The position numbers and the translations under genes are program-made. Shown here piece by piece: positions 63,180 to 64,000 of a stretch of 64,000 nucleotides of DNA. Numbering within the stretch: position 1 is the stretch's first letter; every line of letters begins with the position of its first letter. Origin of the DNA: Macrolepiota albuminosa (Eukaryota; Basidiomycota; Agaricomycetes; Agaricales; Agaricaceae). Location of the stretch: assembly GCA_027475525.1 (NCBI GenBank), contig JAMWFC010000073.1:397791-461790 (forward strand), in the 5' to 3' direction. The notes beneath the pieces are model-generated. The model had not been told where the DNA came from and did no database searches. It worked only from the letters and a program-made list of their open reading frames with translations.

Positions 63180-63838
63180 GCGTCGATCCTTTTCTAAGGC
63201 TTCTTTTGCCAGAGCTCTAACATTTTTCTCAGAGCTGAGACTTGGGTGTCAGCCAGGTATCAAAGACGCACAACTTGAACTTGACCGACACCTGACACCC
63301 ATTGAATGAACTGTCAATCAACCTGACGTTGTTGGTGCCTTAATAAGGTCTTCGGTCTTCTATGTGGACTACTTAGGTGCTTAATATCGCATGGACCTTT
63401 TTGATAAAGTTCTGCTAAGCGGAAGGGTATATCTCACGCGGTATGAAACGATTGTAGCTGGCATGTAAAAATAGTGCGTCTTGAGCTTTCTACCGATGCT
63501 TTTCGTGTCCCTCTGTCCCTCTAACAATTGATGGTCGTAGTTGCTTATCTATTAATAGTAAATCAGACAGGAAAAAAACACTCTTAACTAATTGATGATC
63601 GCCATCTGAAACAACCTTGGGGAATTCTGATATTAAGGCAAATTCTCAAGCTTTCAAGCTTCGTGCCCAATCGGTCAAGCCGTGTTTACTCCGGCCTACA
63701 TCGGCCATAAACTTTCTTCCAGCGTCCATACGACTGGTGGCAGTTGCTGATACTGCCGCTGACATGCGCTTGGCGACAACGCGTCACTGAAACAACTATA
63801 AAATCTCTTCCCTAAGTGAGCTTCTGTCCTCACTGCCA

Positions 63839-64000
63839 ATGTCCTCCCCCATAGAAAGCTTCCCCAGGATCGATCTTTCAAAGACATTTTCACCGATTTA
63901 TTGGGGTATGAGCATGACGCTGCGTCGCCTCAAACTGGTATTCATGCTTTGATCTAGGATTTGTCATTTCCTTGCTGTACGCTCTCACCTACTTTGTGGC
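63839..64000 (+). pseudogene. DUF6534-type gene, 5' end, second copy (cut by window edge)
   Basis: Same ATG, exon 1 and start of exon 2 as at 3575-3736. Whether the rest follows outside the window cannot be seen. Confidence 0.55.

Larger units (their letters stand above)
60265..64000. repeat. Direct repeat, copy 2 (identical to 1-3736)
   Basis: Exact recurrence of the window's first 3736 bases, running off the right edge. It contains the undetermined frames (60398-61405 minus), the LINE tail and the first exon and a half of the DUF6534-like gene. Confidence 0.95.

Noticed and set aside
1..64000. CRISPR arrays, operons, ribosome binding sites or prokaryotic systems
   Set aside because: The sequence is eukaryotic: spliced genes, chromoviruses and no regularly spaced short repeats.

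Overview
The window is genomic DNA from a filamentous basidiomycete, most likely a mushroom-forming agaricomycete. Host genes are split by many 45-60 nt GT..AG introns. The gene families fit that group: a DUF6534-type seven-helix protein, a tail-anchored pepsin-like protease, a family-2 O-methyltransferase, an adenylate-forming/carrier-protein enzyme, Ste24 and GH10 fragments. The transposons fit too: Ty3/Gypsy chromoviruses, tyrosine-recombinase (DIRS/Ngaro-like) retroelements and a LINE tail. Most of the window is transposon or gene debris. The O-methyltransferase is the only host gene that looks intact.

Layout. 1-3736: a block that recurs exactly at 60265-64000; it carries undetermined degenerate frames, a LINE C-terminus (minus) and the start of the DUF6534-like gene (3575-5508, plus, with a frame break). 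5760-8460: a tyrosine-recombinase retroelement (minus) split by a solo LTR, which is itself split by an inverted solo LTR of the same family; both target duplications are visible. 8462-11224: LTR-like and minisatellite sequence, tRNA-headed SINE-like repeats, a hairpin (MITE-like) element and two short GC-rich hairpins, then a 100-N gap. 11325-20752: GypA, a GC-rich chromovirus with gag, two tandem retropepsin domains, RT/RNase H/integrase/chromodomain, an antisense accessory ORF and its 3' LTR. 20753-27881: gene fragments (Ste24, P-type Ca2+ ATPase, a duplicated unknown gene, GH10 xylanase). 27882-38339: a host membrane-protein gene interrupted by GypB (28112-37355, minus), which keeps both 181-bp LTRs, a perfect ATCAC target duplication and two extra sense ORFs downstream of pol. 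38340-50270: an aspartic protease, the second copy of the unknown duplicated block, a recent 615-bp duplication and a truncated adenylate-forming enzyme. 50280-58086: AT-rich tandem repeats, broken Gypsy fragments, four LTRs or LTR pieces and a second tyrosine-recombinase element. 58244-60101: O-methyltransferase (minus). 60265-64000: the repeated block.

How it fits together. No operon or pathway is visible; the theme is transposon layering. Solo LTRs lie inside retroelements, a complete Gypsy lies inside a gene, and many stop codons and lost arginines look like CGN to TGN changes, as expected from decay of methylated CpG. Four tandem duplications share an exact 77-bp period, and the window ends repeat with a 60264-bp period. 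Both patterns may come from assembly and should be checked before biological interpretation.
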